From positions 37,355 to 101,354 of the forward strand of contig CAZJSQ010000003.1 in NCBI GenBank assembly GCA_964548885.1: 64,000 nt of DNA, read 5' to 3'. The stretch is from UBA12465 sp964548885 (GTDB lineage: Bacteria; Patescibacteriota; Patescibacteriia; Patescibacteriales; UBA12465). Positions 30,776 through 38,836 of the stretch are shown in pieces. Position 1 is the stretch's first letter, and the number at the start of each line of letters is the position of its first letter. A program made the translations under genes and the position numbers. The notes under the pieces are model-generated. The model saw only the letters and a list, made by a program, of their open reading frames with translations. It searched no databases and was not told where the DNA came from.

Positions 30776-31456
30776 ATGGGTAAAAAAGTTAATCCGAAAA
30801 TACTGCGCATGGGCATCACCAAGACTTGGGCGTCTTTATGGTTTGAATCCGGTGATAATTACGTGAAGAATATCAGGCAGGATATCCCGATCCGCAAATA
30901 CATGATCAGGGAATTCAGGGAAGCGGGGATAGATAAGGTGGAAATCATCCGCAGCATCAGTAAGATAGAAATCAATGTCACGACCGCGAAGCCGGGCTTA
31001 ATTATCGGCCGCGGCGGCAATGGCGCCGAAGAATTGAAGAAAAAACTGCATGATAAATTCCTGAAGAATTTCCGGATGGGCGAAATCAGTTTGAATATCA
31101 AAGAATACAGCCGTCCGAATTTAAGCGCCCAGATAATCGTTCAGACTATGATTTTAGATATTGAAAAGAGGATGCCTTTTAGAAAAGTAATGAAACAGAA
31201 CCTGGGCAAAATCGAGCGCGCCGGCGCTTTGGGCGCGAAAATCGTCATTTCCGGACGTTTGAACGGCGCGGAAATCGCTCGTACCGAAAAATTAGTCTGG
31301 GGCAAAGTGCCGCTGCAGACCTTGCGCGCCGATATTGATTACGCTCGCGGCGCCGCGCACACTACTTATGGCGCCATCGGCATCAAAGTCTGGGTCTATA
31401 AGGGGGAAGTTTTTGAAAAAGATAAAATGGCCAAGGGCGAAGTTATCGCCGAATAA
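30776..31456 (+). CDS. rpsC: 30S ribosomal protein S3
   Basis: S3 is part of the mRNA entry channel and has helicase-related activity with S4 and S5. The 226-residue protein has a KH domain with the GxxG loop in GLIIGRGGNGAEELKKKL, and the C-terminal RNA-binding domain beginning RMPFRKVMKQNLGKIERAGA and ending GAIGIKVWVYKGEVFEKD. It is preceded by the AT-rich motif AATTCGTAATTTGTAATT. Confidence 0.97.
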   Translation: MGKKVNPKILRMGITKTWASLWFESGDNYVKNIRQDIPIRKYMIREFREAGIDKVEIIRSISKIEINVTTAKPGLIIGRGGNGAEELKKKLHDKFLKNFRMGEISLNIKEYSRPNLSAQIIVQTMILDIEKRMPFRKVMKQNLGKIERAGALGAKIVISGRLNGAEIARTEKLVWGKVPLQTLRADIDYARGAAHTTYGAIGIKVWVYKGEVFEKDKMAKGEVIAE

Positions 31457-31479
31457 AATTAAACAAATCTGCAAAACAT

Positions 31480-31887
31480 ATGTTAATGCCCAAGAAAACT
31501 AAATGGAGAAAAGACCAGAAGCGCCGCCGCGGCGGCAAAGCCAGCCGTTGCTTAAATATCAGTTTCGGCAGTTATGGCTTAAAGAGTCTAAGCGCTTGTT
31601 GGGTAAATTCACGCCAAATAGAATCGGCTCGTCGCGTGATGACTAAATATGTCAGTAAAGGCGGTCAGGTTTGGATCAGAATTTTTCCGGATAAGCCGGT
31701 GACGGCTCACGGCGGAGAAATCCCGATGGGTAAAGGCAAAGGCGCCGTTGATTATTATGTCGCCATCGTCAAACCGGGTATGGTGATGTTTGAAATGGAA
31801 GGCTTGGATAAAGCCACGGCCAAAAAAGCGATGGAGTCAGCCGGTCATAAATTACCGGTCAAGTGCCAATTTATCAGTAAAGAATAA
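31480..31887 (+). CDS. rplP: 50S ribosomal protein L16
   Basis: L16 is near the A site and stabilises tRNA binding. The 135-residue protein starts MLMPKKTKWRKDQKRRRGGK and contains the family sequence VWIRIFPDKPVTAHGGEIPM and GKGKGAVDYYVAIVKPG. Length is normal. The ATG at 31480 is supported by the conserved M-L-x-P-K start. Confidence 0.97.
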   Translation: MLMPKKTKWRKDQKRRRGGKASRCLNISFGSYGLKSLSACWVNSRQIESARRVMTKYVSKGGQVWIRIFPDKPVTAHGGEIPMGKGKGAVDYYVAIVKPGMVMFEMEGLDKATAKKAMESAGHKLPVKCQFISKE

Positions 31888-31919
31888 TTCGTCATTCAAG
31901 AATAAATTAGGATAATCAT

Positions 31920-32105
31920 ATGGATTTCAAAGAATTACAAACTAAAAGCGAAGCTGAATTGCATAAGATCTTAGGGCAAAATCGCGAAAAACTGCGCGAA
32001 TTGCGTTTTAAAGATTCGAATAAGCAATTAAAGAACATTCGGGAAATCAGAACCGTTAAAGAGCAAGTCGCTCACGTTTTAACTATCTTAAATAAGAAAA
32101 AATAA
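31920..32105 (+). CDS. rpmC: 50S ribosomal protein L29
   Basis: A 61-residue two-helix protein at the tunnel exit. Family signs are the start MDFKELQTKSEAELHKIL and LRELRFKDSNKQLKNIREIR. The stop overlaps the next gene's leader so closely that only 1 nt separates it from rpsQ. Confidence 0.94.
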   Translation: MDFKELQTKSEAELHKILGQNREKLRELRFKDSNKQLKNIREIRTVKEQVAHVLTILNKKK

Positions 32106-32106
32106 T

Positions 32107-32385
32107 ATGAGCGCCGTCAACATTAAAGAAGAAGCCATTAAAAAGCCGAAAATAATCAGCCGCACTTTTCAGGGCGTCGTGGTTAGCGATAAGAACGACA
32201 AGACGATTGTGGTTAAGATTGAATCCGTCAAAAAACATCCGAAATACCAGAAGCGCTATACCGTCAGCCGCAATTATAAAGTCCATGACGAGAAGAATGA
32301 GTTTCACGTCGGCGACAAGGTCAGCTTCGTGGAATGCCGCCCGCTCAGCCGCGATAAGAGATGGCGAGTGATTAAAAGCGCCTAA
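32107..32385 (+). CDS. rpsQ: 30S ribosomal protein S17
   Basis: S17 is a primary 16S-binding OB-fold protein. After a 17-residue Lys-rich N-terminal part, the core shows RTFQGVVVSDKNDKTIVVKI, KHPKYQKRYTVSRNYKVHD and VGDKVSFVECRPLSRDKRW. The 92-residue length is within the normal range. Confidence 0.96.
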   Translation: MSAVNIKEEAIKKPKIISRTFQGVVVSDKNDKTIVVKIESVKKHPKYQKRYTVSRNYKVHDEKNEFHVGDKVSFVECRPLSRDKRWRVIKSA

Positions 32386-32408
32386 ATTGATAAACTCGTT
32401 TTAATTAT

Positions 32409-32783
32409 ATGATTCAAGTCCAAACATATTTAAAAGTAGCCGATAACTCCGGCGCCAAGGAAGTCCAATGCATCCGCGTCTTGGGGGGATTTAAACGGCG
32501 CTATGGTCACGTCGGCGACATTATCGTCGTCGCGGTCAAATCGGCCGTTCCTCACGCCGCCGTCAAAAAAGGCGATGTGGCGAAAGCGGTCATTGTCCGC
32601 ACCAAGAAAGAGATTCGCCGCCCGGACGGTTCTTATGTCCGTTTTGACGATAACGCTTGCGTTATCATCGGCGACTTGGAAAAGAAGGACCCGAAAGGAA
32701 CCCGTATTTTTGGACCGGTCGCCAGAGAGATTCGCCGCGCCGGCTTTATCAAAATCGCTTCTTTAGCGCCCGAAGTTTTATAA
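32409..32783 (+). CDS. rplN: 50S ribosomal protein L14
   Basis: L14 lies at the subunit interface and takes part in bridges with the small subunit. The 124-residue protein begins MIQVQTYLKVADNSGAKEVQ and has DDNACVIIGDLEKKDPKGTR and GPVAREIRRAGFIKIASLAP at the end. All are typical, and length is normal. Confidence 0.97.
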   Translation: MIQVQTYLKVADNSGAKEVQCIRVLGGFKRRYGHVGDIIVVAVKSAVPHAAVKKGDVAKAVIVRTKKEIRRPDGSYVRFDDNACVIIGDLEKKDPKGTRIFGPVAREIRRAGFIKIASLAPEVL

Positions 32784-32803
32784 AAAAATTCCGTTAGAAT
32801 TAT

Positions 32804-33127
32804 ATGAATATCAAAAAGAATGACCAAGTGAAGATTTTAGCCGGTAAGGACAAAGGCAAGTCCGGCAAGGTTTTGCAAGTGATTCCGCAAGAAAATAAGG
32901 CGAGCGTTGAGGGCTTGAATTTGCTTATCAAGCACATGCGCCCGAACCGCCGCGGCGAGAAAGGCCAGAGAATCGAATTCCCGGCTTTTATGAAAGCGGA
33001 TAATTTAGCGCTGGTTTGTCCGAAATGCGGCCGGGCCACCAAAGTCGGCCACAAGACCGTTAAGGCCGAAGGGAAAAAGGATGCCAAGTTTAGAGTTTGT
33101 AAAAAATGTCAGGAAATAATCGAGTAA
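32804..33127 (+). CDS. rplX: 50S ribosomal protein L24
   Basis: L24 initiates large-subunit assembly. The 107-residue protein has the KOW motif (KILAGKDKGKSGKVLQVIPQ) and the LLIKHMRPNRRGEKGQRIEF stretch. The C-terminal part carries two Cys pairs (CPKC near residue 72 and CKKC near 98), a zinc-type feature known in some bacterial L24 proteins. Confidence 0.95.
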   Translation: MNIKKNDQVKILAGKDKGKSGKVLQVIPQENKASVEGLNLLIKHMRPNRRGEKGQRIEFPAFMKADNLALVCPKCGRATKVGHKTVKAEGKKDAKFRVCKKCQEIIE

Positions 33128-33131
33128 TATT

Positions 33132-33677
33132 ATGAAATTAAAAGAAAAATATCAAAAAACCATTGTCCCGAATCTGAAAGAAAAATTCGGATTTAAGAAC
33201 AATATGCTCGTCCCGCGTTTGACTAAGGCAGTTATTAACGTCGGTTTCGGCCAGCACAACAAAGAAAAAGAATTTATCGCCGGCGTGGCCAAAGCCTTAA
33301 CGAAGATTGCCGGTCAGAAGCCGGTTTTCACCGCCGCGAAGAAATCAATTGCCGCTTTTAAAATCAGAGAGGGCTTGGTTATCGGCGCGAAAGTAACTTT
33401 GCGCGGCCAGCGGATGTATGATTTCGTCGACAAGCTGGTCGGCATCACTTTTCCTCGTGTCCGCGATTTCAGGGGCATCAGTGAAAAATCTATCGATCGG
33501 GAAGGTAATCTGACTGTCGGTTTCAAGGACTATTCTTGTTTTTCGGAAATCCAAGCGGAAGAAGTTGACAATACTTTCGGCCTGGAGGTTTGTCTATCCA
33601 CGACCGCCAAGAACAAGGCCGCCGGTTTGGAGCTTTTCCGCTTAATCGGCTTCCCGTTTAAAAAAGAAACCAAATAA
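33132..33677 (+). CDS. rplE: 50S ribosomal protein L5
   Basis: L5 binds 5S rRNA and forms the bridge to S13. The 181-residue protein has the family stretches LKEKYQKTIVPNLKEKFGF, KAVINVGFGQHNKEKEF, GQKPVFTAAKKSIAAFKIRE and GLEVCLSTTAKNKAAGLELF. It starts 4 nt after rplX. Length is normal. Confidence 0.97.
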   Translation: MKLKEKYQKTIVPNLKEKFGFKNNMLVPRLTKAVINVGFGQHNKEKEFIAGVAKALTKIAGQKPVFTAAKKSIAAFKIREGLVIGAKVTLRGQRMYDFVDKLVGITFPRVRDFRGISEKSIDREGNLTVGFKDYSCFSEIQAEEVDNTFGLEVCLSTTAKNKAAGLELFRLIGFPFKKETK

Positions 33678-33688
33678 TTTAAATATAT

Positions 33689-33874
33689 ATGGCAAGAACA
33701 GCCTTAATCGTCAAAGCAAAAAGAAAACCGAAATTTTCTACGCGAAAAATCAATCGGTGCTGGCGTTGCGGCCGCAACCACGGCTACATGCGTGATTTTG
33801 AATTATGCCGTATCTGTTTCCGCGAGCTGGCCGATAACGGCGATTTGCCGGGTATTACGAAATCCAGCTGGTAA
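33689..33874 (+). CDS. rpsZ: 30S ribosomal protein S14, zinc-binding type
   Basis: A 61-residue S14 of the short zinc type (also called rpsN type Z). Four Cys ligands are seen in CWRCGRNHGYMRDFELCRIC. It begins MARTALIVKAKRKPKFSTRK and ends GDLPGITKSSW, both typical. The long zinc-free paralogue is not in this window. Confidence 0.96.
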   Translation: MARTALIVKAKRKPKFSTRKINRCWRCGRNHGYMRDFELCRICFRELADNGDLPGITKSSW

Positions 33875-33902
33875 AAATAAGTAACTAAGTTAACCTAAAA
33901 AT

Positions 33903-34313
33903 ATGATGGATCCCATCGCAGACATGTTCACAAGAATTAGAAACGCTTCCGCCGTAAAAAAGCCGGAGATTGTTTTGCCGCTCAGCAAGTTGAAATATGA
34001 AATCGCCAAGATTTTAGAAACCGAAGGCTGGGTCAAGAAAGCGGTCATAGTCGCCGGGGGTTTGAACGGACGCCGGAATAATTTTGACGAGCTGCAAATT
34101 CATTTGAAATATCATAAGAATGGCCAGCCCCAGATAAGCGCCATCAAACGCGTCAGTCGTCCGGGTTTGAAAATTTATGTTTCTAAAGATGAAATTCCGA
34201 CGGTTTTGAATAATTTCGGGATAGCGATAATTTCCACCTCGCGCGGTTTAATGACCAATAAGCGGGCGAAGAAGGAGCATATCGGCGGCGAAGTGATCGG
34301 CGAAATCTTTTAA
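33903..34313 (+). CDS. rpsH: 30S ribosomal protein S8
   Basis: S8 binds the central domain of 16S rRNA and represses the spc operon in enterobacteria. The 136-residue protein has the start DPIADMFTRIRNASAV and the conserved end VLNNFGIAIISTSRGLMTNK with GGEVIGEIF. Two ATG codons (33903 and 33906) can serve as start. Confidence 0.96.
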   Translation: MMDPIADMFTRIRNASAVKKPEIVLPLSKLKYEIAKILETEGWVKKAVIVAGGLNGRRNNFDELQIHLKYHKNGQPQISAIKRVSRPGLKIYVSKDEIPTVLNNFGIAIISTSRGLMTNKRAKKEHIGGEVIGEIF

Positions 34314-34330
34314 TTATTTATTTTACTCAT

Positions 34331-34876
34331 ATGTCACGTTTAGGAAAATTACCAATCAAGTTGCCGGCCGGAGTAAGTTTTACGGTTGACGCCAAGGAAT
34401 ATGCTTTTAAAGGACCGAAAGGCGAATTGCGTTTAGCGACTAACCCGCTCATCGGCGTTAAAATTGAAAATAATGAAATCATTGTCGCTCCTTATGACCG
34501 GGAAGTGAAAAACGCCAGCGCGATCTGGGGCTTGATGTGGAGCCTGATCAGGAATTCGGTTGAGGGCGTCAGCACCGGCTTTATCAAAAAATTGGAAATT
34601 AACGGCGTCGGTTACCGCGCGACGGTCGTCGACCGTCAGCTAAATATGAGCTTAGGCTTTTCTCATCCGATAGAATTTAAGCTGCCGTCTGGGATTACCG
34701 CTTCCGTGGCCGCTAACGTCATTACTTTGGCCGGCGCCGATAAAGCTCTGGTCGGAGAAACGGCCGCTCAGATCAGAAAGATTCGCAAGCCGGAGCCGTA
34801 TAAAGGCAAAGGCGTTAAGTATGTCGATGAAATCATCAGACGTAAAGCCGGTAAAGCGGCGGCTAAGGCAAAATAA
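34331..34876 (+). CDS. rplF: 50S ribosomal protein L6
   Basis: L6 lies near the factor-binding site. The 181-residue protein has the two-fold repeated domain structure, with MSRLGKLPIKLPAGVSFTVD at the start, NGVGYRATVVDRQLNMSLGF in the middle and the signature KPEPYKGKGVKYVDEIIRRK at the end. Length is normal. Confidence 0.97.
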   Translation: MSRLGKLPIKLPAGVSFTVDAKEYAFKGPKGELRLATNPLIGVKIENNEIIVAPYDREVKNASAIWGLMWSLIRNSVEGVSTGFIKKLEINGVGYRATVVDRQLNMSLGFSHPIEFKLPSGITASVAANVITLAGADKALVGETAAQIRKIRKPEPYKGKGVKYVDEIIRRKAGKAAAKAK

Positions 34877-34903
34877 TTTTAAGCTGATAAGAATTTTAAT
34901 TAT

Positions 34904-35257
34904 ATGGATAAAATCAAGGTCAATAAGCAAAGAAGCGCTCGCCGCCACAACCGTGTCCGCGCGAAAATCTCCGGAACCGGCGCCCGGCCGCGACTGAGCG
35001 TTTTTCGCTCCAATAAGGGGATGTTTTTGCAATTAATCGACGATTTGAGCGGTCAGACTTTAGCCAGCGCCGGCATGAAAGAAATAAGCGCTAAGGTTGA
35101 TAAATCTGAAGCCGGTAAAGAGCTGGGCAAAATTATCGCGGCTAAAGCCAAGACCAAAAAGATCGAGCAAGTGGTTTTTGACCGCGGTTCTTATAAATAT
35201 CATGGCCGAGTAAAAGCGGCGGCCGAAGGAGCGCGCGCGGGCGGCTTGAAATTTTAA
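34904..35257 (+). CDS. rplR: 50S ribosomal protein L18
   Basis: L18 binds 5S rRNA with L5. The 117-residue protein has RRHNRVRAKISGTGARPRLS, VFRSNKGMFLQLIDD and the terminal FDRGSYKYHGRVKAAAEGAR-AGGLKF, all typical. It is preceded by AATTATATG with no Shine-Dalgarno sequence. Confidence 0.97.
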   Translation: MDKIKVNKQRSARRHNRVRAKISGTGARPRLSVFRSNKGMFLQLIDDLSGQTLASAGMKEISAKVDKSEAGKELGKIIAAKAKTKKIEQVVFDRGSYKYHGRVKAAAEGARAGGLKF

Positions 35258-35284
35258 AAAACAATTCGCAATTTTAATCATTAT

Positions 35285-35968
35285 ATGGAAGACAAAAAAA
35301 CAACAACTGAAGTTAAAGCTAAGGACGCCAGCCAGGGAGTGGCTGCGACTGTCGCTAAAGATTTATACGGCGAGAAAAAACGCGGCGGCGGAGGATTTCA
35401 GGGCGGACGCGGCAAGGGACGCGGCGATCGTCGCGATGACCGGTCGAAAGATGAAATGGAACAGCGCATTCTGGAAGTGGCGCGCGTTACTCGCGTTATG
35501 GCCGGAGGCAAAAGAATGAATTTTCGCGCTTGCGTGGCTATCGGCGACAGGAAGGGCAGTGTCGGCGTCGGTGTCGGCAAGGGCGCTGATGTTACCATGG
35601 CCGTCAATAAAGCGGTTAATCGCGCCAAGAAAGAGATGGTCAAAGTGCCGACGGTTAAAGAAACTATCCCGCACGCGATTACCAAGAAAATGGGAGCGGC
35701 TTTAGTGATGCTGAAACCGGCTAAGACCGGACGCGGCGTTATCGCCGGCGGCGTTACCAGGGTTATCCTGGAATTAGCCGGTATCAAGAACATCACCAGC
35801 AAAGCTTTAGGCTCCAATAATAAAATTAATAACGCCCGCTGTACTATAGCCGCTTTAAGAGAATTGCGCACGGCCAGGCCGGAAGCGGTTAAGGCGGAAG
35901 AGAAAAATCCCGCTTTGGAAATCATAAAGAGGTCCCCGGAGGATCAAAAATCAGAAGCGGATAAATAA
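35285..35968 (+). CDS. rpsE: 30S ribosomal protein S5 with RG-rich N-terminal extension
   Basis: S5 contributes to decoding accuracy and the mRNA entry channel. The core begins near residue 59 (EQRILEVARVTRVMAGGKRM) and includes GDRKGSVGVGVGKGADVTMA and TGRGVIAGGVTRVILELAGI. The first 56 residues are extra and contain a Gly/Arg-rich stretch at about 31-52 (GGGGFQGGRGKGRGDRRDDR). A charged C-terminal tail of about 25 residues is also present. rpmD (L30), which normally follows, is absent and rplO comes next. Confidence 0.95.
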   Translation: MEDKKTTTEVKAKDASQGVAATVAKDLYGEKKRGGGGFQGGRGKGRGDRRDDRSKDEMEQRILEVARVTRVMAGGKRMNFRACVAIGDRKGSVGVGVGKGADVTMAVNKAVNRAKKEMVKVPTVKETIPHAITKKMGAALVMLKPAKTGRGVIAGGVTRVILELAGIKNITSKALGSNNKINNARCTIAALRELRTARPEAVKAEEKNPALEIIKRSPEDQKSEADK

Positions 35969-35995
35969 TCGTGTTTAATTAGTTTTCATAATCAT

Positions 35996-36409
35996 ATGTT
36001 ATCACTTAATACCATAACCAAAACCAAGGGCCGAGCCAAAAAAAATAAGCGCGTCGGTCGCGGCAACGCCTCCGGCCACGGCACTTATAGCACTCGCGGC
36101 CAGAAAGGGCAGGGATCACGCTCCGGCGTTTCCGGTTTAAAGCGCTTAGGTATGCGCGCGCAATTATTGCGGATTCCTAAATCTCGGGGCTTTAAATCTT
36201 TAAAGCCGAAAAACCAGGTCGTCGGTGTCAAGGCGATAAATTCCGCCTTTAAAGACGGTGAAACCGTTACCCGGGCCGCTTTATTCGCCAAGAAATTGAT
36301 TTCTTCCGTTTCTTTGCCGGTTAAGGTTTTGGGCAAGGAAAAATTGACTGTCCAGGTTAAATTTGAGAATATTAAGATGAGCGCCGGTGTTAAGACTCAA
36401 CTGAAATAA
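35996..36409 (+). CDS. rplO: 50S ribosomal protein L15
   Basis: L15 is a late assembly protein of the large subunit. The 137-residue protein shows the Gly-rich N-terminal part (KKNKRVGRGNASGHGTYSTR) followed by GQKGQGSRSGVSGLKR and the globular end with VKVLGKEKLTVQVKFE. It follows rpsE after 27 nt, without an intervening L30 gene, and is linked to secY with a 1-nt gap. Confidence 0.95.
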   Translation: MLSLNTITKTKGRAKKNKRVGRGNASGHGTYSTRGQKGQGSRSGVSGLKRLGMRAQLLRIPKSRGFKSLKPKNQVVGVKAINSAFKDGETVTRAALFAKKLISSVSLPVKVLGKEKLTVQVKFENIKMSAGVKTQLK

Positions 36410-36410
36410 T

Positions 36411-37685
36411 ATGATTTTTGATAAATTATCGCAAATCTGGAAAGCTAGAGATTTAAGAAACAGCATTCTGTTCGTTCTCGGCATGCTCGTTATTTTCCGC
36501 TTCGCCGCTCATATTCCGGTTCCGGGAGTCAACGCGATTGCCCTGAAGAGCCTATTCGATTCTAACCAATTCTTAGGATTAATGAACCTGTTTTCCGGAG
36601 GCGGTATGGAAAATTTTTCCATCGTGATGATGGGTGTCGGTCCTTACATCACCTCTTCCATTATTTTTCAGCTTTTAGGCATGATTATTCCGTCAATTGA
36701 AGAGATGCAGAAAGAAGAATCCGGCCGCCAGAAGATAAATACCTGGACTCGCTGGGCGACTGTGCCTTTAGCGGTTTTGCAATCCTACGGCATGATTACG
36801 CTCCTGCGCCGCAGTTCGGCCGGTATCTTGGGCGAGGTCGCCCCTTTTGATTTCGGTTTGATGATTTTAACCATTACCGCCGGTTCCATTTTCTTGATGT
36901 GGCTCGGAGAACTTATTACCGAAAAGAAAGTCGGGAACGGCATTTCTTTATTGATTTTTGCCGGTATCGTCGCCGGTTTGCCGACGACGCTGCAACAGAT
37001 TGCGGCCACTTTTGATTCCACCCAATTATTTATGTTGATCGGTTTTGTCGTTATCGCGATTATTACCGTGGTCGGCGTCGTTATTATCAACGAAGGCCAG
37101 CGTAATGTTCCGGTCCAATATGCCCGCCAGGTTCGCGGCAACCGCACCTTTGGCGGCACCAGCACTCATTTGCCTCTGCGCGTGAATATGGCCGGCGTTA
37201 TCCCGATTATCTTCGCTATTTCCGTCGTTCTATTTCCGTCCATGATCGCTCAATTCTTGATCCACGCCAAGACCGCTTGGATCGCGAATATAGCGGCCGG
37301 GACAATCAGTTTATTCAATAACCAGCTTTTCTACGGCGTCATTTATTTTCTTCTGGTTTTTGCTTTCACCTATTTTTATACCGAAGTTATTTTTCACCCC
37401 GTTCAGATCGCGGAAAATCTCCAGAAGCAAGGCGGATTTATTCCCGGTATCCGTCCCGGCAAACCGACCAGCGATTATTTAGCTTATACGACTCATAAAA
37501 TCATTCTGGCCGGCGCTTTATTCTTGGGCCTGATTGCCGTTTTGCCGCTTATCATGCGCTATTATACGGGGATGCAGGCCTTCGCCATCGGCGGTACGAG
37601 CTTGCTCATCGTCGTTTCCGTGGTTATTGAAACCGTTAAGCAAATAGAAGCGCAGATGACCATGCGCGAGTATGACGGGCTTTAA
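36411..37685 (+). CDS. secY: Protein translocase subunit SecY
   Basis: SecY is the membrane channel for protein export. The 424-residue protein has ten membrane segments. Family sequences include RFAAHIPVPGVNAIAL near residue 30, SIVMMGVGPYITSSIIFQLL near 78, EGQRNVPVQYARQVRG near 227 and the cytoplasmic loop PGIRPGKPTSDYL near 346. Residues at the C-terminus (MTMREYDGL) are typical. In most bacteria adk and map follow; here a terminator and two unknown genes do. Confidence 0.97.
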   Translation: MIFDKLSQIWKARDLRNSILFVLGMLVIFRFAAHIPVPGVNAIALKSLFDSNQFLGLMNLFSGGGMENFSIVMMGVGPYITSSIIFQLLGMIIPSIEEMQKEESGRQKINTWTRWATVPLAVLQSYGMITLLRRSSAGILGEVAPFDFGLMILTITAGSIFLMWLGELITEKKVGNGISLLIFAGIVAGLPTTLQQIAATFDSTQLFMLIGFVVIAIITVVGVVIINEGQRNVPVQYARQVRGNRTFGGTSTHLPLRVNMAGVIPIIFAISVVLFPSMIAQFLIHAKTAWIANIAAGTISLFNNQLFYGVIYFLLVFAFTYFYTEVIFHPVQIAENLQKQGGFIPGIRPGKPTSDYLAYTTHKIILAGALFLGLIAVLPLIMRYYTGMQAFAIGGTSLLIVVSVVIETVKQIEAQMTMREYDGL

Positions 37686-37714
37686 TTCAAAGAATATTTA
37701 GCTAATAATAGACT

Positions 37715-37743
37715 AAAAAAACTGGCTTTAAGGCCGGTTTTTT
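37715..37743 (+). terminator. Intrinsic terminator after secY
   Basis: AAAAAACTGGC-TTTAA-GGCCGGTTTTTT style hairpin (one G-T pair) followed by a T-run, ending the long ribosomal transcript. TATAAT at 37750-37755 just after it may start the next transcript, 85 nt before the next gene. Confidence 0.8.
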
Positions 37744-37839
37744 GTATGGTATAATGATTAATAGTGAAAATAAGGGCCGTCTGCGCCTTTAAAGCGCGGA
37801 CTGATTTTTAGAATAAGCGAAAATAAATTTTATAAATAT

Positions 37840-38136
37840 ATGGATTTACAAGACATCACTAAAGATTTAACCGCTCAGACTAATTATCGGATTACTCAAA
37901 GAATGGAAGAAATGATGCGGACTAACCCTAATTACCGGAATTTAGACGGAGCCAACAGGGAAGTAATCATGGATCTGATTAAGAAGTATAAAGAAAAAAT
38001 CAGGCACGGTCTTAAGCCGTCGCGCTTAACCGTTCGCGACGATAAATACCATCTTTACGAGGATCGGGTTAAGCTCGGGTTGACGCATTACGATCTGGAA
38101 CAGATCAATAAGTTATTAGATAGTTTTAAAGAATAA
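37840..38136 (+). CDS. Unknown small helical protein
   Basis: A 98-residue soluble protein predicted by eye to be mostly helical and highly charged, with repeated Arg/Lys/Glu/Asp and a Tyr-rich C-terminal part (DDKYHLYEDRVKLGLTHYDL). No signal peptide, Cys or membrane segment is present. I do not recognise it. It starts a short transcript after the secY terminator and is followed 4 nt later by a second unknown gene, so the two are probably co-expressed. Confidence 0.6.
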   Translation: MDLQDITKDLTAQTNYRITQRMEEMMRTNPNYRNLDGANREVIMDLIKKYKEKIRHGLKPSRLTVRDDKYHLYEDRVKLGLTHYDLEQINKLLDSFKE

Positions 38137-38140
38137 AAAT

Positions 38141-38785
38141 ATGGGTTTAAATATCTTGCCTAAGGGCGGAATCGGGTTTCGTTCCAAATCAGGTTTTGGT
38201 AATTTTGATAAACGTCTGGCAAAATTAACTTATCATGAAGGTGGAGAATTTGGCATGCTTAAAAACAATCAAAAAGCCATTGTTGGGGCGATGGATAAGC
38301 GCCGAGGGACGATTCGAACATATGGCGGGCTCAGCCGAATGCAGCGCAAGAGCGCTCTTCTGGAAATAATGCATAATGATAAGACGATAACTAAGCAGGA
38401 CAAATATAAGATAAAAGAGCTGCTTGACCATTATGCTCGCGATAAGAAAACCGAAGCGGCCGTTAAGGCCGGGATAGACCTTAACGCGGCGGGCGGGGGC
38501 GATGAATCATCTCTGCAGAAAGCGATCACGGCCGCCGAAATGAGGGGTGCCGCCAAGATGGCCGAAATTAAAAAGGCGTGTCCGGTTGGCGCCAGGATTA
38601 ATCGCGACCCGGGTGTTTATGTGAATGTCCAGACGTATAAGGAACATGGAACCGGCTTGGCTCGAGGCAGTATCTCCGTTGACAGCCATTATGGCGTCGC
38701 CGCGAATCGCGGTGAAACCTCTGATAAAGGTTTGGGAGCCAAAGACATCCATCGGCCCGTCGGTCATCAGGTCGGCAGTATTTAA
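38141..38785 (+). CDS. Unknown protein between secY and map
   Basis: A 214-residue protein without recognised family. The N-terminus is Gly-rich (LPKGGIGFRSKSGFGNFDKR), the middle (about 40-150) is helical and charged, and the C-terminal third returns to Gly/His/Asp-rich sequence (VDSHYGVAANRGETSDKG, then HRPVGHQVGSI). Only one Cys occurs. No signal peptide or membrane helix is seen. It follows the 98-residue unknown gene by 4 nt. Its base usage resembles the ribosomal genes, so it is probably native. Confidence 0.55.
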   Translation: MGLNILPKGGIGFRSKSGFGNFDKRLAKLTYHEGGEFGMLKNNQKAIVGAMDKRRGTIRTYGGLSRMQRKSALLEIMHNDKTITKQDKYKIKELLDHYARDKKTEAAVKAGIDLNAAGGGDESSLQKAITAAEMRGAAKMAEIKKACPVGARINRDPGVYVNVQTYKEHGTGLARGSISVDSHYGVAANRGETSDKGLGAKDIHRPVGHQVGSI

Positions 38786-38836
38786 TTATGTCAATTCGCG
38801 TCAATAAGAAGATACCGAGCGTTGTTAAATAAAAAT

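Noticed and set aside
38787..38831. 14-codon frame ATG-TCA-ATT just before map
   Set aside because: Too short and without sequence similarity or context to support it as a gene.
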